Position numbers and translations under genes: made by a program
Notes under the pieces: generated by a model
Database searches by the model: none
What the model was told of the DNA's origin: nothing
Seen by the model: the letters and a program-made list of their open reading frames with translations, nothing else
Assembly: GCF_001905385.1 (NCBI RefSeq)
Contig: NZ_LIPF01000011.1
Coordinates: 124,001-188,000, forward strand
DNA length: 64,000 bases
Direction: 5' to 3'
DNA from: Streptomyces sp. CB02414
Lineage (GTDB): Bacteria; Actinomycetota; Actinomycetes; Streptomycetales; Streptomycetaceae
Shown: positions 25,815 to 32,672 of the stretch, in pieces
Layout of the letters: every line of letters begins with the position of its first letter
Position numbering within the stretch: position 1 is the stretch's first letter

Positions 25815-27017
25815 ATGGGACGCCACCGACGCTCCGCCGCCGGCCGCGCCGCCACGGGCCGCGCCGCGGGGAGCCGGCAGCCGGACGGTACGACGGGACG
25901 GACCGGGCAGCAGCCCGCACCGGGCGACCGCCCCACGATGGGGATCGCGCCCTACCTGAACCCCGAGGCGTACGCCGAGGCCCGCGCGAAGAGCGACGCC
26001 TACCTGTTCGCACCGGACGACGCCGACGGCGGCGAGGGCGGCGGCCAGCCGCAGGCCGGCCGCACGGTCCCCTTCCCGAGCGACGGGTTCAGCCCCGACG
26101 AGGGCAACCGGCACGCGGGAACGCGCCGCCGGCGCCGGAAGAAGGCCGTCACTCCTGTCCGTACCGGCCTCCTCGGCGTCTCCGCCGCGGTCGCCATCGG
26201 CACGGTCGCGGTGGCCACGGGCACGGTGCCCGGCCTCGACAACTACCGCTTCGACGGCGGCAGCGGCGGGGGCGACCGGGTGCAGGCCCAGGACGTGCCG
26301 ACCAACACCCCGTCCGGACAGGGCGGCACCTCCGGCAGCGCCGAGGCGGGCCGGGGCGGCGACACCGCCACAAGCCGCGGCACCGACCGGTCCTCCGCAC
26401 CGTCCTCGGACGGGTCCACCCCCTCGAAGGCCCCGTCCTCGAAGGCTCCGTCCTCCAAGTCGCCGTCCGAGAAGCCCTCCCCCTCGGCACCGGCGTCGAA
26501 GCCCGCCGCCCCCGCCGAGACCCCCTCGAAGTCCCGGAAGCCGGAGTCGACGACTCCCAGCGAGAAGCCGAAGCCCACGCCCTCCCGGCCGGCCACGAAG
26601 GAACCGGCGAAGCCCAGCGCGCCTGCGGCGTCCTCGGAGCAGGCCGTCGCCCAGGCCCAGGTGCTCAAGCTGGTCAACGACGAGCGGGCCAAGGTGGGCT
26701 GCCGCCCGCTGGCCGCGAACAGCGCCCTGACCGGACTCGCCGAGGACTTCAGCCGGTCCATGGCCGAGCAGGGCTTCTTCGACCACACCGACCCCGGCGG
26801 CGTGACCCCCTGGGACCGTGCCGAGGCGGCCGGCATAAGCACCCTCGGCGGCGAGAACATAGCCCGCGGCCAGGCCGACGCCCAGGCCGTGATGGACGCC
26901 TGGATGGACAGCCCCGGCCACCGCGCCAACATCCTGAACTGCGACTTCCAGACCCTGGGCGTCGGCGTCCACTTCGGCTCCGGCGGGCCGTGGTGGACGC
27001 AGAACTTCGGCTACTGA
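25815..27017 (+). CDS. Membrane-anchored CAP (SCP-like) domain protein
   Basis: A 400-residue type II membrane protein. A basic cytosolic N-terminus (to about residue 112, ending RRRRRKK) precedes one membrane helix (about 115-137). A long Ser/Pro/Lys-rich extracellular linker (about 150-275) then leads to a C-terminal CAP domain (about 278-400). The CAP domain keeps FFDHTDPGG, GENIARG and PGHRANIL, including the two histidines and acidic residues of the CAP cavity. The ATG at 25815 has AGGAGGG upstream; the frame before it is non-coding. Bacterial CAP proteins bind lipids or cell-wall components, but the role here is not known. Confidence 0.85.
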   Translation: MGRHRRSAAGRAATGRAAGSRQPDGTTGRTGQQPAPGDRPTMGIAPYLNPEAYAEARAKSDAYLFAPDDADGGEGGGQPQAGRTVPFPSDGFSPDEGNRHAGTRRRRRKKAVTPVRTGLLGVSAAVAIGTVAVATGTVPGLDNYRFDGGSGGGDRVQAQDVPTNTPSGQGGTSGSAEAGRGGDTATSRGTDRSSAPSSDGSTPSKAPSSKAPSSKSPSEKPSPSAPASKPAAPAETPSKSRKPESTTPSEKPKPTPSRPATKEPAKPSAPAASSEQAVAQAQVLKLVNDERAKVGCRPLAANSALTGLAEDFSRSMAEQGFFDHTDPGGVTPWDRAEAAGISTLGGENIARGQADAQAVMDAWMDSPGHRANILNCDFQTLGVGVHFGSGGPWWTQNFGY

Positions 27018-27041
27018 CCCCGGCCCACGTACGCTGGCGGT

Positions 27042-27449
27042 ATGTCGACCACGCAGGAGCGCACGGCGGAGCAGGAGCTGCCGTACGACGTGTTCTCCCG
27101 GGCCTGTCCCTCGCGCGGCACCCTGGAGCACGTCACGGGGCGCTGGGGCGCGCTGACGCTCGGGGCGTTGCACGAGGGGTCCTTCCGCTTCAACGAGCTG
27201 CGGCGCCGTGTCGACGGCGTCAGCGAGAAGATGCTGGCCCAGACGCTGCACGCGCTGGAGCGCGACGGTCTGGTGCACCGCGAGGCCCAGCCGACCAACC
27301 CGCCGCGCGTGGACTACGAGCTCACCCCGCTGGGGCGTGAGGTGGCCGGGCGGCTGATCGCGCTCATCCAGTGCCTGGAGGGGCGGATGGACGAGGTCCT
27401 GGCGTCGCGGGAGCGGTACGACGACGCGCGCCGGACGTCTGCGGGGTGA
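27042..27449 (+). CDS. HxlR-family winged-helix regulator
   Basis: A 135-residue DNA-binding protein with the HxlR pattern. An N-terminal cysteine in FSRACPSRGTLEHVTGRWG is followed by LRRRVDGVSEKMLAQTLHALERDGLV, the recognition helix and wing, and ends in a dimerisation helix. Family members often sense aldehydes, quinones or oxidants through the conserved cysteine. It lies 24 bp after the CAP-domain gene and may share its transcript. It converges on mutM, leaving only four bases between the two stop codons. Confidence 0.9.
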   Translation: MSTTQERTAEQELPYDVFSRACPSRGTLEHVTGRWGALTLGALHEGSFRFNELRRRVDGVSEKMLAQTLHALERDGLVHREAQPTNPPRVDYELTPLGREVAGRLIALIQCLEGRMDEVLASRERYDDARRTSAG

Positions 27450-27453
27450 TCGC

Positions 27454-28314
27454 CTACGGGGCGGTCCTCGGTGGGCGCTGGCACTTCGGGCAGAAGTAGC
27501 TGGAGCGGTTCATCCACGGCCGGCGGCGCATGGGTGTGGCGCAGCGGCGGCAGGGCAGGTCCTCGCGGCCGTATGCGTCGAGGGAGCGGTCGAAGTAGCC
27601 GGATTCGCCGTTGACGTTGACGTAAAGGCTGTCGAAGCTGGTGCCGCCGACGGCGAGGGCGGCGTTCATCACGTCCCGGACGTGGCCGAGGAGTTCGGCG
27701 GTGCGGGGGCGGGTGAGGGTCGCGGTGGGGCGTTCGTAGTGCAGGCGGGAGCGCCACAGGGCCTCGTCGGCGTAGATGTTGCCGACGCCGCTGATCAGGG
27801 ACTGGTCGAGCAGGGCCCGTTTGACGGTGGTGCGCTTGCGGCGCAGGGCGAGGTGGAAGGCCTCGTCGTCGAAGAGCGGGTCGAGCGGGTCGCGGGCGAT
27901 GTGCGCGATGACGTCGGGCAGGCCGTCGGGGCTGGTCTCGTGCAGGGAGAGGCCGCCGAAGGTGCGCTGGTCGACGAAGCGGAGTTCGGTGCCGAGGGCG
28001 TCGGTGAAGCGGACGCGGACGCGCAGGTGCTTCTCGGCGGGTGCCTCGTGGGGCTGGACGAGGAGCTGGCCGCTCATGCCGAGGTGGGCGAGGACCGCCT
28101 GGCCGGTGTCCTCCAGGGGCAGCCACAGGTACTTGCCTCGGCGGCTGGGCGTGCCGATGCGGTGGCCCTTCAGACGGTGGGCGAAGTCGTCGGGGCCGGC
28201 GATGTGCCGGCGTACCGCGCGCGGGTGGAGCACCTCGGCGTCGGCGACGGTGCGGTGGGCGACCCAGCGCTCCAGGCCGCGCCGGACGACTTCGACCTCG
28301 GGCAACTCGGGCAT
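27454..28314 (-). CDS. mutM: Formamidopyrimidine-DNA glycosylase MutM (Fpg)
   Basis: A bifunctional glycosylase/AP lyase that removes 8-oxoguanine and formamidopyrimidines. The start MPELPEVEVVRRGLERWV supplies the catalytic Pro2 and Glu3. Other family landmarks are RRGKYLWL with the conserved lysine, the H2TH region GNIYADEALWRS, and the C-terminal zinc finger CRRCATPM...YFCPKCQ. The 286-residue length is normal. It follows rnc on the same strand, with a strong hairpin between them. Confidence 0.96.
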   Translation of the reverse strand: MPELPEVEVVRRGLERWVAHRTVADAEVLHPRAVRRHIAGPDDFAHRLKGHRIGTPSRRGKYLWLPLEDTGQAVLAHLGMSGQLLVQPHEAPAEKHLRVRVRFTDALGTELRFVDQRTFGGLSLHETSPDGLPDVIAHIARDPLDPLFDDEAFHLALRRKRTTVKRALLDQSLISGVGNIYADEALWRSRLHYERPTATLTRPRTAELLGHVRDVMNAALAVGGTSFDSLYVNVNGESGYFDRSLDAYGREDLPCRRCATPMRRRPWMNRSSYFCPKCQRPPRTAP

Positions 28315-28340
28315 GGCATCCCCTGGAACGGTCCGATGGA

Positions 28341-28384
28341 CGTATCGAACGCCCACCCCGGTGGCGGGGCGGGCGTTCGATACG
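28341..28384 (-). terminator. Long hairpin between rnc and mutM
   Basis: A perfect 14-bp stem (CGTATCGAACGCCC, 28341-28354, with 28371-28384) extended by a further CCCC/GGGG pairing after one mismatch. It lies 18 nt past the rnc stop codon. It may terminate rnc transcription or serve as a processing site for the RNase III encoded just upstream. Confidence 0.75.
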
Positions 28385-28402
28385 TGTGGTGGTACGGGTG
28401 GG

Positions 28403-29248
28403 TCAGGCGGAGGCCGACGAGGCGTCGGCGGCCTCGGTGGCTTCGGCGGACGGCTGGTCGGCCGTCGCCTTGGCGCGCTCGTCCGCACCGGTCTTGATCG
28501 ACCGCCACGCGGATTCCGCGGCCTGCTGCTCCGCCTCCTTCTTGCTGCGGCCGGTGCCGGTGCCGTACGAGACGCCTCCGACGCGGGCGGCAGCAGTGAA
28601 GGTCTTCTCGTGGTCGGGGCCGGTCTCCGTGACCAGGTACTCGGGGACGCCGAGCCCTTCGGTCGCGGTGAGTTCCTGGAGGCTGGTCTTCCAGTCCAGG
28701 CCGGCACCGAGGTTGGAGGACTTCTCGATCAGCGGGTCGAACAGGCGGTGCACCAGTTCGGAGGCCGCGTCGAGGCCCTGATCGAGATAGACCGCGCCGA
28801 TCACCGCTTCGAGGGTGTCGGCGAGGATGGATGCCTTGTCCCGGCCGCCCGTGCCCTCTTCACCGCGGCCGAGCCGGATGAAGGAGCCGAGTTCGAGCCC
28901 GCGGCCCACCTCCGCCAGCGCACGCGAGTTGACCACCGCGGCCCGCAGCTTGGCCAGCTGGCCTTCGGGCAGGTCGGGGTGGGTGCGGTACAGCGTGTCC
29001 GTGACGACGAGGCCGAGGACGGAGTCACCGAGGAACTCCAGCCGCTCGTTCGTCGGCAGACCGCCGTTCTCGTACGCGTAGGAACGGTGGGTCAGTGCAC
29101 GCACCAGAAGGGCGGACTCGAGCTGATAGCCGAGCCGCCCTTCCAGAAGCGTGTGGGACGAGGCCTGGTTGTTGTCCGCCTTCTTCTTGGCGGGTGGGTC
29201 CGCCTTGGCGTCATCCGCCTTCTTGGGGACTGACACAGTGCCTCTCAC
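28403..29248 (-). CDS. rnc: Ribonuclease III (AbsB)
   Basis: A double-strand-specific endoribonuclease that matures rRNA and controls many transcripts; in S. coelicolor its mutants (absB) lose antibiotic production. The GTG at 29248 gives 281 residues starting MRGTVSVPKKADD. The catalytic signature NERLEFLGDSVLGL and the second acidic site DTLEAVIGAVYLD are intact. The C-terminal dsRNA-binding domain (about 185-255) contains TSLQELTATEGLG and GRSKKEAEQQAAESAW, followed by an acidic/Ala tail. It lies downstream of rpmF and the DUF177 gene, the usual actinobacterial order. Confidence 0.96.
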   Translation of the reverse strand: MRGTVSVPKKADDAKADPPAKKKADNNQASSHTLLEGRLGYQLESALLVRALTHRSYAYENGGLPTNERLEFLGDSVLGLVVTDTLYRTHPDLPEGQLAKLRAAVVNSRALAEVGRGLELGSFIRLGRGEEGTGGRDKASILADTLEAVIGAVYLDQGLDAASELVHRLFDPLIEKSSNLGAGLDWKTSLQELTATEGLGVPEYLVTETGPDHEKTFTAAARVGGVSYGTGTGRSKKEAEQQAAESAWRSIKTGADERAKATADQPSAEATEAADASSASA

Positions 29249-29255
29249 CAGCCGC

Positions 29256-29429
29256 TCAGACCTCGAGGACCTGGCGCTTGTTGTAGGTGCCGCAAGACGG
29301 GCACGCGATGTGCTGCTGCTTGGGCTCGTGGCAGCGCTCGCACGCAACCAGGGTGGGGACCGCAGCCTTCCACTGCGACCGGCGGTGGCGCGTGTTGCTG
29401 CGCGACATCTTCCGCTTCGGAACAGCCAC
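29256..29429 (-). CDS. rpmF: 50S ribosomal protein L32
   Basis: A 57-residue protein starting MAVPKRKMSRSNTRHRRSQW from a GTG codon. It has two CxxC pairs (CERCH and CPSC), so it is the zinc-binding form of L32. It sits between the DUF177 gene (2-nt gap) and rnc (7-nt gap), so translation of all three is probably coupled. Confidence 0.96.
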   Translation of the reverse strand: MAVPKRKMSRSNTRHRRSQWKAAVPTLVACERCHEPKQQHIACPSCGTYNKRQVLEV

Positions 29430-29431
29430 GG

Positions 29432-30076
29432 CTACTTCTCCTGCTTCTCGTCGACGCCAGGTTCGGCGCCGCTCATCTCGTCCTTCTCGCCGTCTCCGAG
29501 TGAACCGGCGAGTCCCTGCAAAGCCGCCCAACGAATGTCGACGGCGTCGTGGTGGTGGTCCGGATCGTCCGCCAGGCGTGCTCCGCACTCGGAGCACAGA
29601 CCCGGGCAGTCTTCCCGGCACACCGGCTGCATCGGCAGTGCGAGCACCACCGCGTCGCGCAGCACGGGTTCGAGGCCGATCAGTCCGTCCTCGACGAAGA
29701 ACCTGTCCTCGTCGTCCTCGGCGTCGTCGCCCGGTTCCGCCACAGGGCGGCCCCGGTCGTCGGCGTCAGGGTACGAGAACAGTTCCTGGAAGTCCGCGTC
29801 GAGCTCCTGCTCGAGCGGCTCCAGACACCTTACGCACTCCCCCTTGGCCTTGGCACGGGCGGTGCCTGTGACGAGCACCCCTTCCATGACCGACTCGAGC
29901 CGGAGATCGAGTTCCACCGGGGCGCCTTCCGGCACTCCGATGACTCCCTGGACACCGAAGTCCTTGGGAGCGTCGACCGTGCGGGTCAGGCGCTGGAGCG
30001 CACCGGGCCGCCGTCCCAGCTCGTGTGTGTCGAACACGAGGGGGTCGCGGTGGTCGAGGCGCGCGTTCAGAACCAT
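29432..30076 (-). CDS. DUF177 (YceD-like) protein
   Basis: A 214-residue acidic protein of the DUF177 family. The family is almost always encoded next to rpmF and is linked to 23S rRNA accumulation in plants and bacteria. Characteristic pieces are LVFDTHELGRRPG, the GECVRCLEPLEQ segment, and the C-terminal CREDCPGLCSECGARL cysteine cluster. The ATG at 30076 starts MVLNARLDHRDP. It is the first gene of the DUF177-rpmF-rnc unit. Confidence 0.9.
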   Translation of the reverse strand: MVLNARLDHRDPLVFDTHELGRRPGALQRLTRTVDAPKDFGVQGVIGVPEGAPVELDLRLESVMEGVLVTGTARAKAKGECVRCLEPLEQELDADFQELFSYPDADDRGRPVAEPGDDAEDDEDRFFVEDGLIGLEPVLRDAVVLALPMQPVCREDCPGLCSECGARLADDPDHHHDAVDIRWAALQGLAGSLGDGEKDEMSGAEPGVDEKQEK

Positions 30077-30231
30077 TCCTGCTTTCGGTCTTCGTGGCTG
30101 GGGTACAGCTGGGGGACGCCGCCCTTCGGTGTTCCCGGGCAGCGGCGATCGCGGACGTACGCGCGACCGAAGAGCCAGGATACTGGACCATTCGCTCACG
30201 GCCCAATCCGGGCCGGTCGGAGGTTCCGGTC

Positions 30232-31353
30232 CTAGAGACCGCGGCCTTGTTCGTAGGCCCTCAGCTGCTCGGCGCTGATCATGCTGGTGTCGAAGAGGCT
30301 GGTCTCGTCGAGGGTCTGCGGCTGGACCTGCGGGGGCTGCGCGGGCTGCTGGGGCTGTTGCGCCTGGGGGTAGGCCTGCTGTCCGTCGTACGTCTGCTGG
30401 GACGCGTCGTAGCCCTGGTACGCGTAGGGGTCGGCCGTTTGCTGCGGGTAGCCGTAGGGGTCCTGGCCGCCGTACTGCTGCTGGTAGGCCGCGTACGGGT
30501 CGGGCTGCTGCTGGGCGTAGCCGTACGCCGGCTGCTGCGACGGCATCTCCGGCACCGCCTGCGCCGGTACCTGGGCCGCCGCGGGCTGCTGCTGCTCGTC
30601 GTACTCCTGCCGGCGGGGCGGCTGGGCGGGGACGTCGGAGAGGGCGGCCAGGTCGGCGAGGTAGTCGGCGTCGCTGGAGTGCTGGACGGTGGTGGAGTCG
30701 TCGGCGAGGGCGCCGAGGTCGTCGGTGGCGATCCGGCCGTGCAGCTTCTGACGGCCCCGGCCGACCGCGTCCAGGGTCTTGGCCAGCACCGCCTCGAAGG
30801 CGCCGAGCTTGGTGTCGACGTAGGCGTCGGCGTCGCGGCGCAGGACCTCCGGGTCGTGGCTGCGCTCGGGGGCGTCCTCGTCCTCGTAGCCGTTCTCGTC
30901 GACGCCGGGGCCGGTGCCGAGGAGCTTCTCGCGGCCCCGGCCGACGGAGCCGAGGGTCTTGGTGAGGACGACCTCGAAGTTGGCGAGTTTGGAGTCGACG
31001 TAGTCGTCGGCCTCGGCACGGACCTCCTCGGCCTCCTGGCGGGCCTCGGCGAGGATGCGGTCGGCCTCGGCCTGGGAACGGCGGGCGACCTCGGTGTCGG
31101 AGATCAGCGAGCCGCGCTCGGCGTGTGCGCCCTCGATGATCCGGTCGGCCTCCTGGCGGGCCTGCGCGACCATCTGCTCCCGGTCGCCGATCAGCTCCTG
31201 GGCCTGGGCGAGGGAGCCGGGCAGCTCGGCGCGCAGCTCCTCCAGCAGCGAGAGCAGTTCGGCGCGGTTGACCACGCACGAGGCCGACATGGGCATGGCG
31301 CGGGCGCCGGAGACCATCGCGGTGATCTCGTCGAGCTTGTTCTGCACGTCCAC
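30232..31353 (-). CDS. SepIVA/DivIVA-like coiled-coil cell-division protein
   Basis: A 373-residue protein with a coiled-coil N-terminal two-thirds. Repeated blocks include RQEADRIIEGAHAERG, EADRILAEARQEAEEV and two related copies, DYVDSKLANFEVVLTKTLGSVGRGREKL and AYVDTKLGAFEAVLAKTLDAVGRGRQKL. A Gln/Tyr/Pro-rich disordered tail follows, ending LRAYEQGRGL. Position and pattern match mycobacterial SepIVA, encoded next to the DUF177-rnc genes and required for division-site and polar-growth control. Function in Streptomyces is inferred. The start is GTG at 31353. Confidence 0.78.
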   Translation of the reverse strand: MDVQNKLDEITAMVSGARAMPMSASCVVNRAELLSLLEELRAELPGSLAQAQELIGDREQMVAQARQEADRIIEGAHAERGSLISDTEVARRSQAEADRILAEARQEAEEVRAEADDYVDSKLANFEVVLTKTLGSVGRGREKLLGTGPGVDENGYEDEDAPERSHDPEVLRRDADAYVDTKLGAFEAVLAKTLDAVGRGRQKLHGRIATDDLGALADDSTTVQHSSDADYLADLAALSDVPAQPPRRQEYDEQQQPAAAQVPAQAVPEMPSQQPAYGYAQQQPDPYAAYQQQYGGQDPYGYPQQTADPYAYQGYDASQQTYDGQQAYPQAQQPQQPAQPPQVQPQTLDETSLFDTSMISAEQLRAYEQGRGL

Positions 31354-31414
31354 CGTGTGCTCGCCACTCTCTACAGCTGTGTTGGAGACGGACGGGACGA
31401 CTGTACGACCCTGG

Positions 31415-31431
31415 GGTGTCCGGGGGACACC
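31415..31431 (-). terminator. Small hairpin after coaD
   Basis: Perfect 7-bp arms GGTGTCC (31415-31421) and GGACACC (31425-31431) with loop GGG in the 121-bp gap between coaD and the SepIVA-like gene. Confidence 0.5.
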
Positions 31432-31474
31432 GGGTGACGGTTTGTCAGTCTCCGGGGGCTGTGCGGCGCCGGTG

Positions 31475-31954
31475 TCAGTCCTTCTTCAGGCGTCCGGAGA
31501 GGGCTTCGAGGACCAGCGGCGGCACCAGGTGGGAGACGTCGCCGCCCCAGGTGGCGACCTCCTTGACCAGGGAGGACGACAGGAAGCTGTAGGTGGGGTT
31601 GGTGGGGATGAAGAGGGTCTCCACACCGGAGAGGCCGTTGTTCATCTGGGCCATCTGCAGCTCGTAGTCGAAGTCGCTGACCGCGCGCAGGCCCTTGACG
31701 ATGGCCGGGATCTCGCGCTGCTTGCAGAAGTCGACGAGGAGGCCGTGGAAGGACTCCACGCGTACGTTCCCGTACTCGGCGGTGACCTGGCGGATGAGGT
31801 CGATCCGCTCCTCGATCTCGAACAGGCCCTTCTTGGCCTGGTTGATCATCACCGCGACGTAGACCTCGTCGTAGAGGCTGGAGGCACGGGCGATGATGTC
31901 GAGATGTCCGTTGGTGATCGGGTCGAACGACCCGGGACAGACGGCGCGGCGCAC
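31475..31954 (-). CDS. coaD: Phosphopantetheine adenylyltransferase CoaD
   Basis: Catalyses the fourth step of coenzyme A synthesis, 4'-phosphopantetheine plus ATP to dephospho-CoA. The 159-residue product has the nucleotidyltransferase motif PGSFDPITNGHLDI, LPP-type VKGLRAVSDFDYELQMA, and the C-terminal YSFLSSSLVKEVA. I prefer GTG 31954, which has GAGGG eight bases upstream. An ATG at 31984 overlaps the rsmD stop as ATGA and would add ten residues. It forms a pair with rsmD. Confidence 0.95.
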   Translation of the reverse strand: MRRAVCPGSFDPITNGHLDIIARASSLYDEVYVAVMINQAKKGLFEIEERIDLIRQVTAEYGNVRVESFHGLLVDFCKQREIPAIVKGLRAVSDFDYELQMAQMNNGLSGVETLFIPTNPTYSFLSSSLVKEVATWGGDVSHLVPPLVLEALSGRLKKD

Positions 31955-31980
31955 TTGAGTTCCCTCGCTCTCCGGTCCGG

Positions 31981-32568
31981 TCATCGTGCGTCTTCGCACG
32001 TAGCGGCGGCGCGACCGTACCAAAACGTTCCCTCGCCGTAGCGACGGGCCCGGATCGCTTCGAAGCCGTCCGGCCAGCCGAATTCGCCGCCCCTGGTGCT
32101 GCGCTCCACGGTGACGAGCGCTTCGGCGGCGAGCCACCCCTCCGAGCGGAGTGTGAGCAGGATCTCCCGAAGATCGTCGTCGGAGACGGCGTAGGGCGGG
32201 TCCAGGAAGACGATGTCGTACGGCTCGCCCGGGGCCGGGGTGCGGACGATCTGTTCCGCCTTGCCCGCCCGGACCTCGGCGCCGGGCAGGCCGAGGGCCT
32301 TGACGTTGTCCCGGACGGTGCGGGCGGCGCGGGCGTCTGCCTCGACGAGCAGGACGTGCCCGGCGCCCCGGGACAGCGCCTCCAGGCCGACGGCGCCGGA
32401 ACCGGCGTACAGGTCGATGACCCGCTCGCCGTCCATGGGTCCGCCGAGCAGGGACTGCCAGGTGGAGAAGAGTCCCTCGCGGGCGCGGTCGGAGGTGGGG
32501 CGGGTGCCGGTTCCCTGCGGGACGGCGAGGCGGCGTCCGCCGGCTTTGCCGGCGATCACTCGGGTCAT
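31981..32568 (-). CDS. rsmD: 16S rRNA (guanine-N2)-methyltransferase RsmD
   Basis: Methylates G966 (E. coli numbering) of 16S rRNA. The 195-residue protein starts MTRVIAGKAGGRRLAVP and carries RPTSDRAREGLFSTW, the SAM motif VIDLYAGSGAVGLEALSRGA and the catalytic DPPY in IVFLDPPYAV. It precedes coaD with overlap or tight spacing, as in many actinobacteria, and follows recG. Confidence 0.94.
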   Translation of the reverse strand: MTRVIAGKAGGRRLAVPQGTGTRPTSDRAREGLFSTWQSLLGGPMDGERVIDLYAGSGAVGLEALSRGAGHVLLVEADARAARTVRDNVKALGLPGAEVRAGKAEQIVRTPAPGEPYDIVFLDPPYAVSDDDLREILLTLRSEGWLAAEALVTVERSTRGGEFGWPDGFEAIRARRYGEGTFWYGRAAATCEDAR

Positions 32569-32672
32569 CTGGGGTCCTTGGTCGTGAGCGGCTCTACGTT
32601 CAGTGTGGCTGGTCGTGCCCGCACGGCGGAGCCGCACGTCGGCACAGCCCCGCGCCCCCGGGTGGGCGATGC

